Source: Coffea arabica (Eukaryota > Streptophyta > Magnoliopsida > Gentianales > Rubiaceae). From it: DNA of 64,000 bases. The notes beneath the pieces are model-generated. The model saw nothing but the letters and a program-made list of their open reading frames with translations. It was not told the origin of the DNA and did not search any database. Positions 63,939-64,000 of the stretch are shown one piece after another (positions within the stretch are counted from its first letter, which is position 1; each line of letters opens with the position of its first letter). Made by a program: the position numbers and the translations under genes. Where the stretch lies: contig NC_092320.1 of NCBI RefSeq assembly GCF_036785885.1, positions 11,471,557-11,535,556 of the forward strand, in the 5' to 3' direction.

Positions 63939-64000
63939 CAAGTCGAGTCGAGTTCGAGTAGCACCATACTCGAGTTCGAACTCGATCAGAATCAGTGCTA
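63939..64000. mobile_element. Start of another GTCGAG/GAGTTCGA palindromic element, cut by window end
   Basis: tcaagtcgagtcgagttcgag followed by actcgagttcgaactcga repeats the terminal style of the element at 20616-21021. Only ~60 bp are visible. Confidence 0.5.

Noticed and set aside
1..64000. tRNA, rRNA, microRNA precursors, CRISPR arrays, operons, long LTR retrotransposons
   Set aside because: I looked for canonical tRNA boxes, well-known plant miRNA sequences and retroelement protein motifs. Only SINE-type pol III boxes were seen; CRISPR and operons are not expected in plant nuclear DNA.

Overview
The window is plant nuclear DNA. It has spliced genes with GT...AG introns, AT-rich introns, many microsatellites, and small non-autonomous transposons. 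The genes are a large plastid-type hydrolase/CAAX-like protein, a pectinesterase, sucrose synthase, a NACK-type kinesin, eIF3k and a SAC-domain phosphoinositide phosphatase. They point to a dicot, probably a core eudicot; I cannot name the species. Exon models were built by hand from splice signals and remembered family conservation. Four complete genes keep frame exactly: sucrose synthase 806 aa, pectinesterase 595 aa, kinesin 944 aa, eIF3k 239 aa.

Layout. 1-10430 (+): the 3' ten exons of an alpha/beta-hydrolase plus CPBP/CAAX-like fusion gene whose start lies left of the window. 10431-11432: a convergent spacer holding a full-length SINE with target-site duplications. 11433-13347 (-): pectinesterase with a pro-region inhibitor domain. 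13905-17530 (-): sucrose synthase, with a long leader intron and one or two candidate promoters at about 18.5 and 19.4 kb. 19.45-31.55 kb: a 12 kb stretch with no recognisable gene. It is populated by MITEs, a fold-back element with ~150 bp inverted repeats, a GAGCTCGA-rich element, a second SINE copy and microsatellites. 32290-39273 (+): NACK1/NACK2-type cytokinetic kinesin with a mitosis-type promoter motif. 40272-43331 (+): eIF3k. 45073-57031 (-): SAC1-5-type phosphoinositide phosphatase in 16 exons, with an apparent 1-nt frameshift in exon 13. 57.0-64.0 kb: mostly repeats and MITEs, plus one orphan last exon of a GDSL lipase (-).

The genes are not an operon and share no single pathway. 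Loose themes are carbon supply and wall building (sucrose synthase next to pectinesterase) and cell division (kinesin). I found no clearly novel biological system. The strongest leads are: (1) the fusion protein, whose two enzyme domains both appear to have lost catalytic residues; (2) the frameshift in the SAC phosphatase tail; and (3) the transposon families that recur within this one window.
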